Below are positions 34,297 through 44,604 of a stretch of DNA of 64,000 nt, piece after piece. Made by a program: the position numbers and the translations under genes. The notes below the pieces were generated by a model, which made no database searches, had not been told where the DNA came from, and saw nothing but the letters and a program-made list of their open reading frames with translations. The DNA lies in the NCBI GenBank assembly GCA_964454005.1, contig CAYVQE010000015.1:1-64000 (forward strand), written 5' to 3'. The stretch's first letter is position 1; each line of letters starts with the position of its first letter. This DNA comes from CAYVQE01 sp964454005 (lineage in GTDB: Bacteria; Myxococcota; B64-G9).

Positions 34297-37200
34297 TCAG
34301 CCGCGCCGGCGGGCCACCAGGGCCAGACCCAGCAGCAGCAGCGCCAGCAGGCCGCCGGACTCGTTGCCGCTGGCGGCGCAGCCGCAGCCGCCGTCGCCGC
34401 CGCCCTCGCTGCAATCCAGGTCGTTGTCGTCGACGAAGCCGTCGCAGTCGTTGTCGATGCCGTCGGCGCAGGACACCTCGACCTGCTCCGGCTGCTCCAG
34501 CGGCACGCAGTCCTGCCACTCGCCGTCGACGCACTGGTCGACGGTGTTCTCGCAGGCGCCCACACCGCAGGTGAACTGGCCGAAGCCCTCGTCGATCTCG
34601 CCGTCGCAGTCGTCGTCCTCGCCGTTGCAGGTCTCTTCCTGGTTCTGGTTGGGCGTCTCGTTGCAGGTCACCCCGTTGCCGGCGGCGTTGCAGACGAGCT
34701 GACCGTTGGCGCACTCATCGCTGTCGTCGCCGTCGCAGGGCTCGCCCAGCGAGGGCCAGTCCTCGTCGACCTCGCCGTCGCAGTCGTTGTCCAGCCCGTC
34801 GCAGGCCTCGGTCTGCGGCGTGTCGCCTTCGCACTCCAGCCCGTCGCCGGCGGCATTGCAGACGTAGGTCCCGTTGGCGCACTCGTCGGCGTCGGGCCCG
34901 TCGCAGGCGGCACCCTTGTCCGGGTAGTCCTCGTCGATGTCCCCGTCGCAGTCGTTGTCCACGTCGTCGCACAGCTCGTCGGCGCCCGGGTAGACCGCAT
35001 CGTCGTCGTCGTCGCAGTCGGCCCCGCCGCACTCTTCGTCGGCATAGCCGTCGCCGTCGGCGTCGGGGCAGTCGGCGCTGCAGCCGTAGCCGTCGCCGGT
35101 GTCGATGCAGGACTCGCCCTGTTCGCAGGCGTTGCCGCAGGCGCCGCAGTTGTCGGTCGAGGTCAGCGCGGTCTCGCAGCCGTCGGCGGTGTCGGCGTTG
35201 CAGTCGCCGTAGCCGGCGGCGCAGGCATCGAGCTGGCAGCTGAAATCGCCGTTGGCGACGCAGCTGCCGGTGGCGTTGGCGAAGGCGGCGTCGCAGTCGT
35301 CGCCGCAGGCCGAGCAGTTGGCGTCGGTGCCGAGCGCGGTCTCGCAGCCGTCGGCCGCATCGCTGTTGCAGTCGCCGAAGCCGGCATCGCAGTCGCCCAT
35401 GGCGCAGGCACCGGCGTCGCAGAAGCCGGCGGCGTTGTCGTAGTCGTCGGTGCAGTCGTCGCCGCAGGCGCTGCAGTTGGCATCGGTGCCCAGCTCGGTC
35501 TCGCAGCCGTCGGCAGCGCCGTTGGCGCAGTCGGCGAATCCTTCGTCGCAGTCGCCCATGACGCAGGCGCCGTCCTCGCACAGCCCGGCGGCGTTGTCGA
35601 ACTCGTCGGTGCAGTCGTTGTCGCAGCTGCCGCAGGTCTCGGGGGCGCTGAAGTCGACGTCCTCGTCGGTATCCCCGTCGCAGTCGTCGTCCAACTCGTT
35701 GCACAGCGAGTCGTCGTCCGCCGGCAGCACCTGGCCCTCGCAGGTGCCCGACCAGTCGCCGCCGACGCAGCTCTCGGTTCCCTCGGCGCAGACGCCCACG
35801 CCGATGTCGGCCGGGTCGCCGCTGTAGCAGGGCCGGGTGTCGCCGTCGTTGCAGGAGGGCAGGCTCAGGCCGATGTCGTTCTGGTCGCGCGGCAGCATCT
35901 GGTAGCCGGAGTCCGGCGGCGTGCCGCCGTCGTACTGGCTGGCGATGCCGGCCGCGTTGACCGGCCAGCTCGGCTCGGCCGTGCCGTCGACGTCGGTGTC
36001 GGCGTCGATGCGCATGACGAAGGTGTTGCTGCCGCCGTCGTCGGTGATCTCGACGTTGGCACTGTCGCCGTCGCCTGGCCAGGCGTCGCCGGCGCCGGTG
36101 TTGCTCACCTGGGCCACGCCCACCAGCATGCTCTCGTACAGCTCGCCGGCACCGGCCGCGTTCAGATCGGCCAGGGTTAGCACCATGGGCGTGATCGCGT
36201 TGCCGGTCGATAGCTCGACCGCCCAGGTGTTGACCAGTTCGTCCTTGCCGTTGTACTGGTCGAGCTTGCCCGAGATGCGGATGTCGTCGCCGCGGGTCAG
36301 CTCCTCGGCGGTTCCGCCGTAGACGGTGATGCCGGCGGTGAGATCCTCGAGCGAGGCTTGCTGGTAGAAAACGGCCGCGTTGACCAGGCCGCTGATCGTG
36401 ACCCAGATGTCGGGGTGGTTCTCCAGCAGGTCGGGCACGTAGTTGGCGTCGGCGTCGTCGCGGGCGAAGGCGATGGTGACCACGCCGGCGACGAAGTCCT
36501 CGGTGATGGTCCCGGAGTCGCCGCCGGTGTCGCTCTGCACGTTTTGCACCTCGAGGGTCAGCAGGTCCTCGGCGGCGAAGCCGGCGATGCCCTCCAGGTG
36601 GACGATGCTGCTGTCGGCGCCGTCCAGGCTGGCGGTGGCCGGGTTGACCTCGCTGCCGCCGCCCACGAGGCCGATGGTGTAGTTGGCCGCGGTCTCGGCG
36701 CTGGCGGCCTCGAGCCCGGTGTTGAACAACACCATCACATGGCTGGCGTCGACGCAGTGCACGTTGACGATCTCGGGCACCACCACGATGGGCCCGGCCA
36801 CCGAGTTCTCGGCGCCGGGGGTGGCGTTCAGCGGTGTGCCGTCCGAGTCGGTGTCGTTGACGGTCACCCCGTCGTTGTCGGCCCAGTTGTCCGGGTTGTT
36901 GCCGGGCTCGGTGGTGTCCAGCCGCTCCATGGACACGTCCTGGGTGCCGGTACCGTTGTTGGTGCCGGCGTACCAGCCGCCGGCGGTCTCGAGCAGATCG
37001 ATGGAGTTGGCCGACTCGTCGAATAGCTCCAGCGAGTCACCGGGGTCGTTCTGCAGGCTCATGCTGCCGGCGATCAGGTCGGCGGCCACGCTGGTGGCCT
37101 CCTCGCGGCGCTCGATCAGGAAGTAGCCGTTGGCCGGGATGCTGCCCGACAGGCTGTAGGTCTGGGCACCGGCGTCGTCGTCGATGCTCCAGCCGGTCAG

Positions 37201-37368
37201 GTCGATGGCCGCGTCGGTGTTGTTGTACAGCTCGATCCACTCGTCGCTGCTGCTGGCGTCCGAGCCCATCCAGGCCACCTCGTTGATGACCACGTCGAGC
37301 GGGCTGGCCGCATGGGCGAACGGGGCCAGCAACAGGGCGGCTGTGGCCACGACGATGATCCGCTTCAT
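34297..37368 (-). CDS. Lamin-tail / Cys-rich repeat surface protein with MYXO-CTERM tail
   Basis: 1023 residues. ATG 37368 (GGAGA 7 bases upstream) gives a clean signal peptide (MKRIIVVATAALLLAPFAHA); a longer frame to 37440 is unlikely. A lamin-tail domain follows (about 20-130: VVINEVAWMGSDAS, DEWIELYNN). Next come Ig-like and OB-like segments to about 510, then Cys-rich repeats: five MopE-like units (CNELDDDCDGDTDE) and several units of the type DGCET-x(5)-NC-x-ACGDDC. The C-terminus is CGCAASGNESGG, a hydrophobic stretch and ARRRG, a MYXO-CTERM sorting signal. It is therefore probably processed and anchored at the cell surface. Own promoter and terminator. Confidence 0.82.
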   Translation of the reverse strand: MKRIIVVATAALLLAPFAHAASPLDVVINEVAWMGSDASSSDEWIELYNNTDAAIDLTGWSIDDDAGAQTYSLSGSIPANGYFLIERREEATSVAADLIAGSMSLQNDPGDSLELFDESANSIDLLETAGGWYAGTNNGTGTQDVSMERLDTTEPGNNPDNWADNDGVTVNDTDSDGTPLNATPGAENSVAGPIVVVPEIVNVHCVDASHVMVLFNTGLEAASAETAANYTIGLVGGGSEVNPATASLDGADSSIVHLEGIAGFAAEDLLTLEVQNVQSDTGGDSGTITEDFVAGVVTIAFARDDADANYVPDLLENHPDIWVTISGLVNAAVFYQQASLEDLTAGITVYGGTAEELTRGDDIRISGKLDQYNGKDELVNTWAVELSTGNAITPMVLTLADLNAAGAGELYESMLVGVAQVSNTGAGDAWPGDGDSANVEITDDGGSNTFVMRIDADTDVDGTAEPSWPVNAAGIASQYDGGTPPDSGYQMLPRDQNDIGLSLPSCNDGDTRPCYSGDPADIGVGVCAEGTESCVGGDWSGTCEGQVLPADDDSLCNELDDDCDGDTDEDVDFSAPETCGSCDNDCTDEFDNAAGLCEDGACVMGDCDEGFADCANGAADGCETELGTDANCSACGDDCTDDYDNAAGFCDAGACAMGDCDAGFGDCNSDAADGCETALGTDANCSACGDDCDAAFANATGSCVANGDFSCQLDACAAGYGDCNADTADGCETALTSTDNCGACGNACEQGESCIDTGDGYGCSADCPDADGDGYADEECGGADCDDDDDAVYPGADELCDDVDNDCDGDIDEDYPDKGAACDGPDADECANGTYVCNAAGDGLECEGDTPQTEACDGLDNDCDGEVDEDWPSLGEPCDGDDSDECANGQLVCNAAGNGVTCNETPNQNQEETCNGEDDDCDGEIDEGFGQFTCGVGACENTVDQCVDGEWQDCVPLEQPEQVEVSCADGIDNDCDGFVDDNDLDCSEGGGDGGCGCAASGNESGGLLALLLLGLALVARRRG
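34395..35845 (-). repeat. Cys-rich repeat array of two types
   Basis: Two repeat families alternate in the protein: MopE-like DCDG-x-x-DE units, and units with DGCET...NCSACGDDC...GDC spaced at about 45 residues. The second family is shared with the protease at the right edge of the window. Confidence 0.7.
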
Positions 37369-37438
37369 GTCCCAATCTCCTTTCAGGGTATCCGCATTCC
37401 GCATGGCGTCCCCAGCGGTGCTCCATGCTTGGTGCGTC

Positions 37439-37468
37439 ATTATCGAAGGCCGGTTCGGGACTTGTCAA
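37439..37468 (-). promoter_or_regulatory. Sigma-70 type promoter for the MYXO-CTERM gene
   Basis: On the minus strand TTGACA (37468-37463), 18-base spacer, GATAAT (37444-37439). The start would be near 37432, giving a 64-base leader to ATG 37368. Confidence 0.6.
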
Positions 37469-37513
37469 GCACGCCCGCCGCGGGCATAGAATGGGGACCG
37501 GGGGAGAGCGAGG

Positions 37514-38972
37514 GTGGCGCCGATGCTTCGCCTTTTCAAGTGCTTGTGGATCGGGCTGGTCGTGTCAGCGACTGTCGCCGGCTGCGGCGGGGATGCCGGG
37601 CCGCGGGTCGCGGCCGGCGCGGCGGTGGTCGATGTGACCCCGGTCTTCGAGACCTACAGCGACAGCGACGGCGACGGCAGCTGGGATGCGGGCGAGCCGT
37701 TCGACGATGGCGACGGCGATGGCGAGCTGGACTCGCTGTGGCTGGGCGGCTTCGGCGCCCGCCAGCCGACCGGGGTGCACGATCCGCTCGAGGCGCGCTC
37801 GCTGGCCATCCGCATCGACGGCCGGCTGTGGGTGCTGACCGCGGTCGACGCGCTGGGCCTGTCGCTGGGGCGCATCGCGGCCATACGCCGCGATGCGCTG
37901 GCCCGGCTGCCGGCCGAGCTGGCGCCGCCGATCGAGCACCTGATCGTGGCCTCGACCCACAGCCACTCGGCGCCGGACTCGATCGGGGTCTTCGCCCCGG
38001 GCAGCCTGGAGGCCGGCTGGGACGCCGACTACCTGGACGCGTTGCAGCGGGGTGCGGCCGATAGCATCGTGGCCGCGGTGGAGGCGCTGCAGCCGGCCGA
38101 GCTGGTGGTGGCCACGGCCGCGGCCGGCGACGGCTTCGTGCGCGATCTGGATCCGCCCGCCATCCTGGACCCCACCGTGGGCATCCTGCAGCTGCTCCGG
38201 CCCGACGGCGGCTGCCTGGCCACCGCGGTCAGCATCGCCAACCACCCGGAGGCGGTGTGGAAGGACAACACCCTGATCAGCGCCGACTATCCGGGGGTGC
38301 TGCGGGCCGCGCTGGAGGCGCGCTACGGCGGCACCGGGCTGTACTTCTCGGGGGCGCTGGGGCTGATGCAGAGCCCGGCCGAACTCGAGCAGCGCGACTT
38401 CGCCCGCGCCGAGCGGCTGGGCGAAATGTACGCCGAACGGGTGGCGGCTGCGCTGGACGAGGCCGCGCCGCTGCGGGGCGCGGCGCTGCGGCCGCGCTTC
38501 GCCGCCGCCGCGGTGCCCTGCTGCCTGCAGAACCTGGAGCTGCTGCTGGCCATCGAGGCCGGGGTGGTCGAGGGCTACGCCGAAGCGCTCTACGACGACG
38601 GGCCGGGCGGCTGCGCCCAGCAGCTGGTCGATCTGCCGATCAGCGCCCTGCGGCTGGGCACCGCCTGGACCCTGGTCACACTGCCCGGCGAGTTCACGCC
38701 CGAGCTGATCCGCGGCGGCATCGTCTCACCGGCGGGCTACGCCGGGCCCTATCCGGACGCAGCGGCCGAGCCCCACCTGGAGCAGGCGCTGGGCACCGAG
38801 CACCGCTTTCTGCTGGGCCTGGCCCAGGCCGAGGTGGGTTATATCTATCCCAAGCGCACCTACTGGCCGGAAGAGGTCTTCGGCCAGCGCCACGGACCCG
38901 GCCCCGACGTGGCCATGACCCTGATGACCGCCCTGGGCGAGCTGCTCGACGGCCTGAACGCAGCCGAGCCCG

Positions 38973-38980
<8 letters not shown>
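37514..38980 (+). CDS. Neutral-ceramidase-like lipoprotein
   Basis: 488 residues from GTG 37514 (GGAG 7 bases upstream); ATG 37523 (GAGG 9 bases upstream) is an equally good start and gives 485. Lipobox TVAGC, so an envelope lipoprotein. Near residues 50-70 are Asp-rich DSDGDG and DDGDGDGE loops that look calcium-binding. The body has the neutral/alkaline non-lysosomal ceramidase N-terminal pattern: AAGAAVVDVTP at the start of the domain, the metal-binding-type STHSHSAPDS, and NHPEAVW. Such enzymes are zinc amidases that cleave ceramide; in bacteria many relatives have unknown substrates. The end overlaps the convergent regulator gene by 8 bases. Confidence 0.7.
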
Positions 38981-40343
<1,363 letters not shown>

Positions 40344-40380
40344 GCCACCGCCCCTTTCGCCCCGGCGTCGGTCGCGGAGT

Positions 40381-41817
40381 TCAGATCCGGATCGCCTTCC
40401 ACTTGCCCTCGAAGAATTTCCAGGCCATCACCGACGACAGCAGGATGGCATAGACCACCGCCGCCATCCAGCAGCCGAGCATGCCCAGCTCGAGCACCAT
40501 GCCCAGCAGGTAGGACAGCGGCACCAGACAGGCGGTGTGCAGCAACAGCTCGGCCAGCATGACGAACTTGGTGTTGCCGGCGCCGAACAGGGCCTGGACC
40601 AGCACCATGCCGGCGCTTATCAGCGAGGTGGCCGCGCCCACCAGCCGCATCGAGGGCAGCGCGGAGGCGATGACCTGGGGCTTGTCGGTGAAGATGCGCA
40701 TGAACATGGCCGGGTCGATGATCATGACCACGCCCACCGCGCCCATCACCAGCATGCCGATCTTGACCGACTCCCAGCCGAAGCGTTCGGCCAGCGCGGG
40801 CTTCTTCGCCCCCAGGCTCTGGCTGACCAGGGTGGCGGTGGCGGTGCCGAAGGCCATGGATGTGACGAAGACCAGCATCAGAAAGGAGATCATCACCCAG
40901 GAGGCGCTGGTGGCCAGGTCGGGCCGGGTGGCCTCGAGGCCGTCCAGCAGGGGCCCGGCCAGGGGAACGAAATCGGCTACCGCCAGCCAGGCCGGCCCCT
41001 GGGGCAGGTTGCCGATAACCCACAAAAAGAACAAAAAACCGCTCATGACGAACATGGTGGCCAGCCCCGAGGGCACGCTGAGCCGCACGATCTCCCAGGC
41101 CACGCGGCGGTTGAGGTTGCGCAGCCGGTAGGCCCGGTAGCGGCGCAGGTACTTGGGCAGCAGGCTCCAGGTGACCATGACCGCCAGGCCGACCACGGTC
41201 GAGACGACCGAGGCGATGGCCGCGCCGTCGACCTCGAGGCGCGGAAAGCCCCACAGTCCGAAGATCAGCAGCAGATTCAACCCGGCGTTGAGCAGGTTCA
41301 TCAGGATCGAGGCCACCATGTGGACGTGGGTCTTGCCGATGCCGTCGAAAAACGACTTGTAGGACATGGTGGTGACCATGGTGAACACGCCCAGCATGCG
41401 GATCGAGCAGTAGGACGAACCCAGCCGCACCACGTTGGCATTGGGCGACATCATGTCGAAGAAGTAGGGCGACAGGAAGTAGCCGGCGGCGGCCACCACC
41501 GCGCTGGAGATCAGCGCCAGGGTCAGCGAGTTGGTCAGCGCCCGGCCGGCCAGCAGCGGCTGGTTCTCGCCGGTGCGCCGGGCGGTAATGGCCTGGGTGC
41601 CGATCGAGATGGCCGACAAAAAGCCGCCCACCGCCCAGAACAGCGGCAGGCTCAGGCCGATGCCGGCCTGGCCATCGATGCCGGTGGCCCCGGGCAGCCG
41701 GCCGACCATGGCCGTGTCGAGTTGGTTGATGATGGTCTGGAAAAGCATGGCCACGATGACCGGCGTGGCCAGCGCGCCGATGCGCTTCGACAGCGCCATG
41801 TCGAGCCCGATCCGCAT
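40381..41817 (-). CDS. MATE-family efflux transporter
   Basis: 478 residues with about twelve membrane helices in two related halves, the MATE/NorM layout; exports cationic compounds in exchange for Na+ or H+. The N-terminus PVIVAMLFQTIINQLDTAMVG is the classic MATE opening. ATG 41817 is used; ATG 41799 is an alternative, and neither has a strong ribosome binding site. It lies 37 bases upstream of the NtrC-like regulator on the same strand and may be co-transcribed with it. Confidence 0.88.
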   Translation of the reverse strand: MRIGLDMALSKRIGALATPVIVAMLFQTIINQLDTAMVGRLPGATGIDGQAGIGLSLPLFWAVGGFLSAISIGTQAITARRTGENQPLLAGRALTNSLTLALISSAVVAAAGYFLSPYFFDMMSPNANVVRLGSSYCSIRMLGVFTMVTTMSYKSFFDGIGKTHVHMVASILMNLLNAGLNLLLIFGLWGFPRLEVDGAAIASVVSTVVGLAVMVTWSLLPKYLRRYRAYRLRNLNRRVAWEIVRLSVPSGLATMFVMSGFLFFLWVIGNLPQGPAWLAVADFVPLAGPLLDGLEATRPDLATSASWVMISFLMLVFVTSMAFGTATATLVSQSLGAKKPALAERFGWESVKIGMLVMGAVGVVMIIDPAMFMRIFTDKPQVIASALPSMRLVGAATSLISAGMVLVQALFGAGNTKFVMLAELLLHTACLVPLSYLLGMVLELGMLGCWMAAVVYAILLSSVMAWKFFEGKWKAIRI

Positions 41818-41902
41818 CGGGCGCCATACCTATCCGCTGGGCCCCGACTTGGCAATAGATTTCTGGCGCCCGGCCGGAATGGGGGGGGCGGCGGTTTTTT
41901 GT

Positions 41903-41930
41903 TTGACAATCGGCGGCCGAGTGGTCTAAT
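41903..41930 (+). promoter_or_regulatory. Sigma-70 type promoter for the Pal-like gene
   Basis: Perfect -35 TTGACA (41903-41908), 16-base spacer, TCTAAT (41925-41930). The start would be near 41937, with a leader of about 88 bases. A T-run just upstream (41895-41904) could act as an UP element. Confidence 0.62.
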
Positions 41931-42024
41931 GGCGGTCTAGATCGCGAAGGTCGAACGTCTCGAAAGACCGTTGCCGGGGGAAGCCCCGGCGCGCCGAAGG
42001 TAGTGCCTGGAGGGAGAACACGTG

Positions 42025-42873
42025 ATGACGCACCGCAAGTTTTCGAAAGGTCTGGCATGGTCGGCGGCTGGTGTGTTCCTGCTTTCCCTGGTGGCCATCG
42101 GCTGCCGGCCGGATTTTCCCAAGTGCCGCGACGATGACGACTGCGCCGCCGAGGAGGGCAACACCACTCTGATGCACTGCTGCATGGAACAGTGCCAGGA
42201 GTGCTGCGAGGACCAGCATTGCCCCGAGGACGAGCCGCGCTGCAAGAACAACGTCTGCGTCGAGTGCATCGAGGACAAGGACTGTCCCGAGGAAAAGCCC
42301 TACTGCGAGAACGACCAGTGCGTCTACGAGTGCGAGATCGACGCCGACTGCGCCCGGCGCGGCAAGGCGGGCATGATCTGCCGCGACCACAAGTGCCAGT
42401 GGGAGTGCGAGACCGACGCCGACTGCGAGGATCCCAACAAGGAGTGCAAGGATCACCGCTGCGTCATCAAGTGCGCGTGCCAGACCGACGCCGATTGCCC
42501 CGAAGGCCAGATGTGCGAAAACTGCGAGTGCATCGACAAGCCGCAGTGCGATCTGGAGACGATCTACTTCGACTTCGACCGCCACAACCTGACGGCCAGC
42601 GCGCGCGAGGCGCTGGATCGCAACGCCGAGTGCCTGCAGCAGCGCCAGGATCTGACGGTCACCATCGAGGGCCACTGCGACGAGCGCGGCACCACCGGTT
42701 ACAACATCTCGCTGGGCGAGCGCCGGGCCAGCTCGACCAAGCGCTACCTGGTCAACATGGGAATCCCGCGCAATCGGCTCGACACCATCTCCTACGGCGA
42801 GGAGCGGCCGGTCTGCAATTCCTCGACCGAGGATTGCTGGGCGCGCAACCGCCGCTGCGAGTTCTCGTACTGA
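42025..42873 (+). CDS. Pal-like OmpA-family lipoprotein with a Cys-rich insert
   Basis: 282 residues from ATG 42025; GTG 42022 directly before it is an alternative. Lipobox VAIGC (Cys about 27). Residues about 35-175 are an unusual insert with about thirty Cys in Dickkopf-like units (ECIEDKDCPEEKPYC). The last 110 residues are an OmpA/Pal peptidoglycan-binding domain (IYFDFDRHNLT, HCDERGTTGYN, LGERRA, SYGEERP), here with two extra Cys near the end. Pal tethers the outer membrane to peptidoglycan in the Tol-Pal system. A CpoB-like gene follows, but tolQRAB are not here. The Cys-rich insert is not part of standard Pal. Confidence 0.82.
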   Translation: MTHRKFSKGLAWSAAGVFLLSLVAIGCRPDFPKCRDDDDCAAEEGNTTLMHCCMEQCQECCEDQHCPEDEPRCKNNVCVECIEDKDCPEEKPYCENDQCVYECEIDADCARRGKAGMICRDHKCQWECETDADCEDPNKECKDHRCVIKCACQTDADCPEGQMCENCECIDKPQCDLETIYFDFDRHNLTASAREALDRNAECLQQRQDLTVTIEGHCDERGTTGYNISLGERRASSTKRYLVNMGIPRNRLDTISYGEERPVCNSSTEDCWARNRRCEFSY

Positions 42874-42896
42874 ACCCGGCGAACACGGCAGTTTGG

Positions 42897-42933
42897 AAAG
42901 CGGAGCCCCCCCGGGGCCCCGCTTTCTTTTTTT
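42897..42933 (+). terminator. Intrinsic terminator between pal-like and cpoB-like genes
   Basis: AAAGCGG-A-GCCCC (42897-42909) pairs with GGGGC-C-CCGCTTT (42913-42925) with one mismatch, followed by TCTTTTTTT. It is a strong intrinsic terminator only 24 bases after the Pal-like stop and 13 bases before the next start codon, so read-through must be partial if the two genes share a transcript. Confidence 0.82.
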
Positions 42934-42946
42934 GGAGGGCGGATAC

Positions 42947-43816
42947 GTGAAGCCTTGGATTGGCGCGATGGCGATCGGGCTGGTCGGGCTCGGCAGCGGC
43001 GGTTGCTGGGTGCCCAAGGAATCCGGCAAGCAGATGCAGGCCGACATCGTGGCGCTGCAGACCGAGTTGGCGGTGATCAAGAAGGCCCACCACGCCGAGA
43101 AGGCCGAACTGGCCGAGCGCCTCAGCGAGGCCGGCCAGCGGTTGGCCGAGCTGAAGCTGCTGATCGAGGAGTACCGCCGCATCAACGGCCGCAACGCGGC
43201 CGACTTCGGCGTCGAGATGGAGCAGGTCAAGCGCCACCTGACCGAGATGCGCGGCCAGGTGGAGGTCAACGCCCATCGGTTGCGGGTGATCGAGCAGCGG
43301 CTGCAGATCATCCACGAGGATCTGTCCAGCCAGCGGACCGAAGCCGAGCAAGCCGAGCAGGAGCGGCTGGCGGCGGAGCAGGCCGCGGCGGCCGAGCCCG
43401 AGCAGAAGCTGCCCGACATCGAGCGGCCGAAGGACAAGAAGGCCTTCTACAAGCTGGCCCACGGTTTGCTCGAGGCGGGCCAGACCCGGGCGGCCCGCAT
43501 CCTGTTCGAGGAGTTTCTCGAAAAATGGCCCCGCGACGCCTACTCGGACAATGCCTGGTACTGGATCGCCGAGAGCCACTACGCCGAGAAGAACTACCGC
43601 GACGCCGCCTTGACCTTCCAGAAGGTGCGCAAGAAGTTCCCCGAGGGCGACAAGGCCCGCGACGCGCTGCTCAAGCTCGGCTACTGCTTTTTCGCCATGG
43701 AGATGTACGAGGAGGCGCTGCCGTTCTTGAAGGAGTTCGTGCAGTCCTATCCGAACAGCCCGCTGGTCCGCAAGGCCCGGCAGAAGATGCGCCAGGCCCG
43801 GCGCAAGCTGCGCTGA
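42947..43816 (+). CDS. cpoB: CpoB/YbgF-like Tol-Pal coordinator lipoprotein
   Basis: 289 residues from GTG 42947 (GGAGGG 7 bases upstream). Lipobox GSGGC makes it a lipoprotein, unlike E. coli CpoB, which is soluble. Residues about 30-150 are coiled coil (trimerising in the family). The C-terminal about 130 residues are three TPRs of YbgF type (AFYKLAHGLLEAGQTRAA, YSDNAWYWIAESHYAEKNY, DALLKLGYCFFAMEMY). CpoB links peptidoglycan synthesis to Tol-driven outer-membrane constriction. The start lies directly behind a terminator. Confidence 0.82.
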   Translation: MKPWIGAMAIGLVGLGSGGCWVPKESGKQMQADIVALQTELAVIKKAHHAEKAELAERLSEAGQRLAELKLLIEEYRRINGRNAADFGVEMEQVKRHLTEMRGQVEVNAHRLRVIEQRLQIIHEDLSSQRTEAEQAEQERLAAEQAAAAEPEQKLPDIERPKDKKAFYKLAHGLLEAGQTRAARILFEEFLEKWPRDAYSDNAWYWIAESHYAEKNYRDAALTFQKVRKKFPEGDKARDALLKLGYCFFAMEMYEEALPFLKEFVQSYPNSPLVRKARQKMRQARRKLR

Positions 43817-43846
43817 CGGCCGCCGCGCGAAGGAGTGGGAAGCGAC

Positions 43847-44437
43847 ATGGTCTCGAGCCGAAGCCGGTGGTGCCGGTCGCTGGCCGGTCTGGCCGTACTC
43901 GGCGCGCTGTGCGCCTTCGGCCCGGCCCGGGCCGAAGATCTGCCGAAGATGGAGCGGCGCTGCATCAACGACCACGCCGAGCTGCTCGGCAAGAAGGATC
44001 GGGCGACCATCCGCGGCCTGTGCGACAAGGCGCGCGATGACGGGGTCGAGATGATGGTGGTCACGGTGGGCTCGCTGGGGGATTTCGAGCCGCGGCCGCT
44101 GAGCCTGGACACCTTCGTCCAGGACGTGTTCGACATGTGGGAGATCGACTACGACGCTGCCAACCATGCCATCCTGTTGTTCATCGCCCGCAAGGAGCGC
44201 CAGCTGCGCATCCGCATGGGAGAGGCCTTCGCGGAAAAGGCCCGTCAGCGGGCCCATCGCATTCTGCGCCGCACCATCGGCCCGGGCCTGGGCCGCGGGG
44301 CCTCGCGGGCCATCCGCCGCGGTTTCGGCCGGCTCTACCACAAGGTGGCCAAGCCACACATCCGCGCCCGCGAACGCGAACGCGAGCGAAAACGCAAGGC
44401 CGCCGAGCGCGAGCGCGGGGTGGTGGATTTCGATTGA
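43847..44437 (+). CDS. TPM-domain (TLP18.3/Psb32/MOLO-1-like) exported protein
   Basis: 196 residues; ATG 43847 (AAGGAG upstream), with GTG 43835 as an alternative. Signal peptide ends GPARAEDL. The TPM domain (about 30-145) shows INDHAELLGKKDRATI near the start and ILLFIARKERQLRIRMG in the middle. The C-terminus is very basic, with RERERERKRK. Family members are periplasmic or membrane-associated and several have acid phosphatase activity, but roles differ. Usually a C-terminal membrane helix follows; here there is none. It lies 30 bases after cpoB. Confidence 0.75.
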   Translation: MVSSRSRWCRSLAGLAVLGALCAFGPARAEDLPKMERRCINDHAELLGKKDRATIRGLCDKARDDGVEMMVVTVGSLGDFEPRPLSLDTFVQDVFDMWEIDYDAANHAILLFIARKERQLRIRMGEAFAEKARQRAHRILRRTIGPGLGRGASRAIRRGFGRLYHKVAKPHIRARERERERKRKAAERERGVVDFD

Positions 44438-44439
44438 AC

Positions 44440-44500
44440 CGCAGACCGCCGGCGCCGGCGGCTGCGTCTATTCAAGAGTCGAAAACGCGGTTTTTCGAAG
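44440..44500 (+). terminator. Possible terminator after the TPM gene
   Basis: A 16-base palindrome CCGCCGGCGCCGGCGG (44445-44460) sits just after the stop codon, with flanking GCAG/CTGC. A second hairpin follows, TCGAAAA (44478-44484) with TTTTCGA (44491-44497). Together they would separate the tol-pal-like genes from the promoter at 44527. Confidence 0.5.
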
Positions 44501-44526
44501 GTCGCCCCCCCCTGATGGGCTGATCA

Positions 44527-44556
44527 TTGACAGCCTCGGGCCTGCGGGGTTAGACA
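44527..44556 (+). promoter_or_regulatory. Promoter-like site upstream of the receiver-PATAN gene
   Basis: Perfect TTGACA (44527-44532), 18-base spacer, TAGACA (44551-44556). The -10 is weak by sigma-70 rules. It resembles the site before panC at 54010 (TTGACT, 18 bases, TAGAAA). Confidence 0.45.
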
Positions 44557-44604
44557 AATAAGGGGAAAAAGCGCGCTGACACCCTGGATTGCGAGGCGAG
44601 GGCC

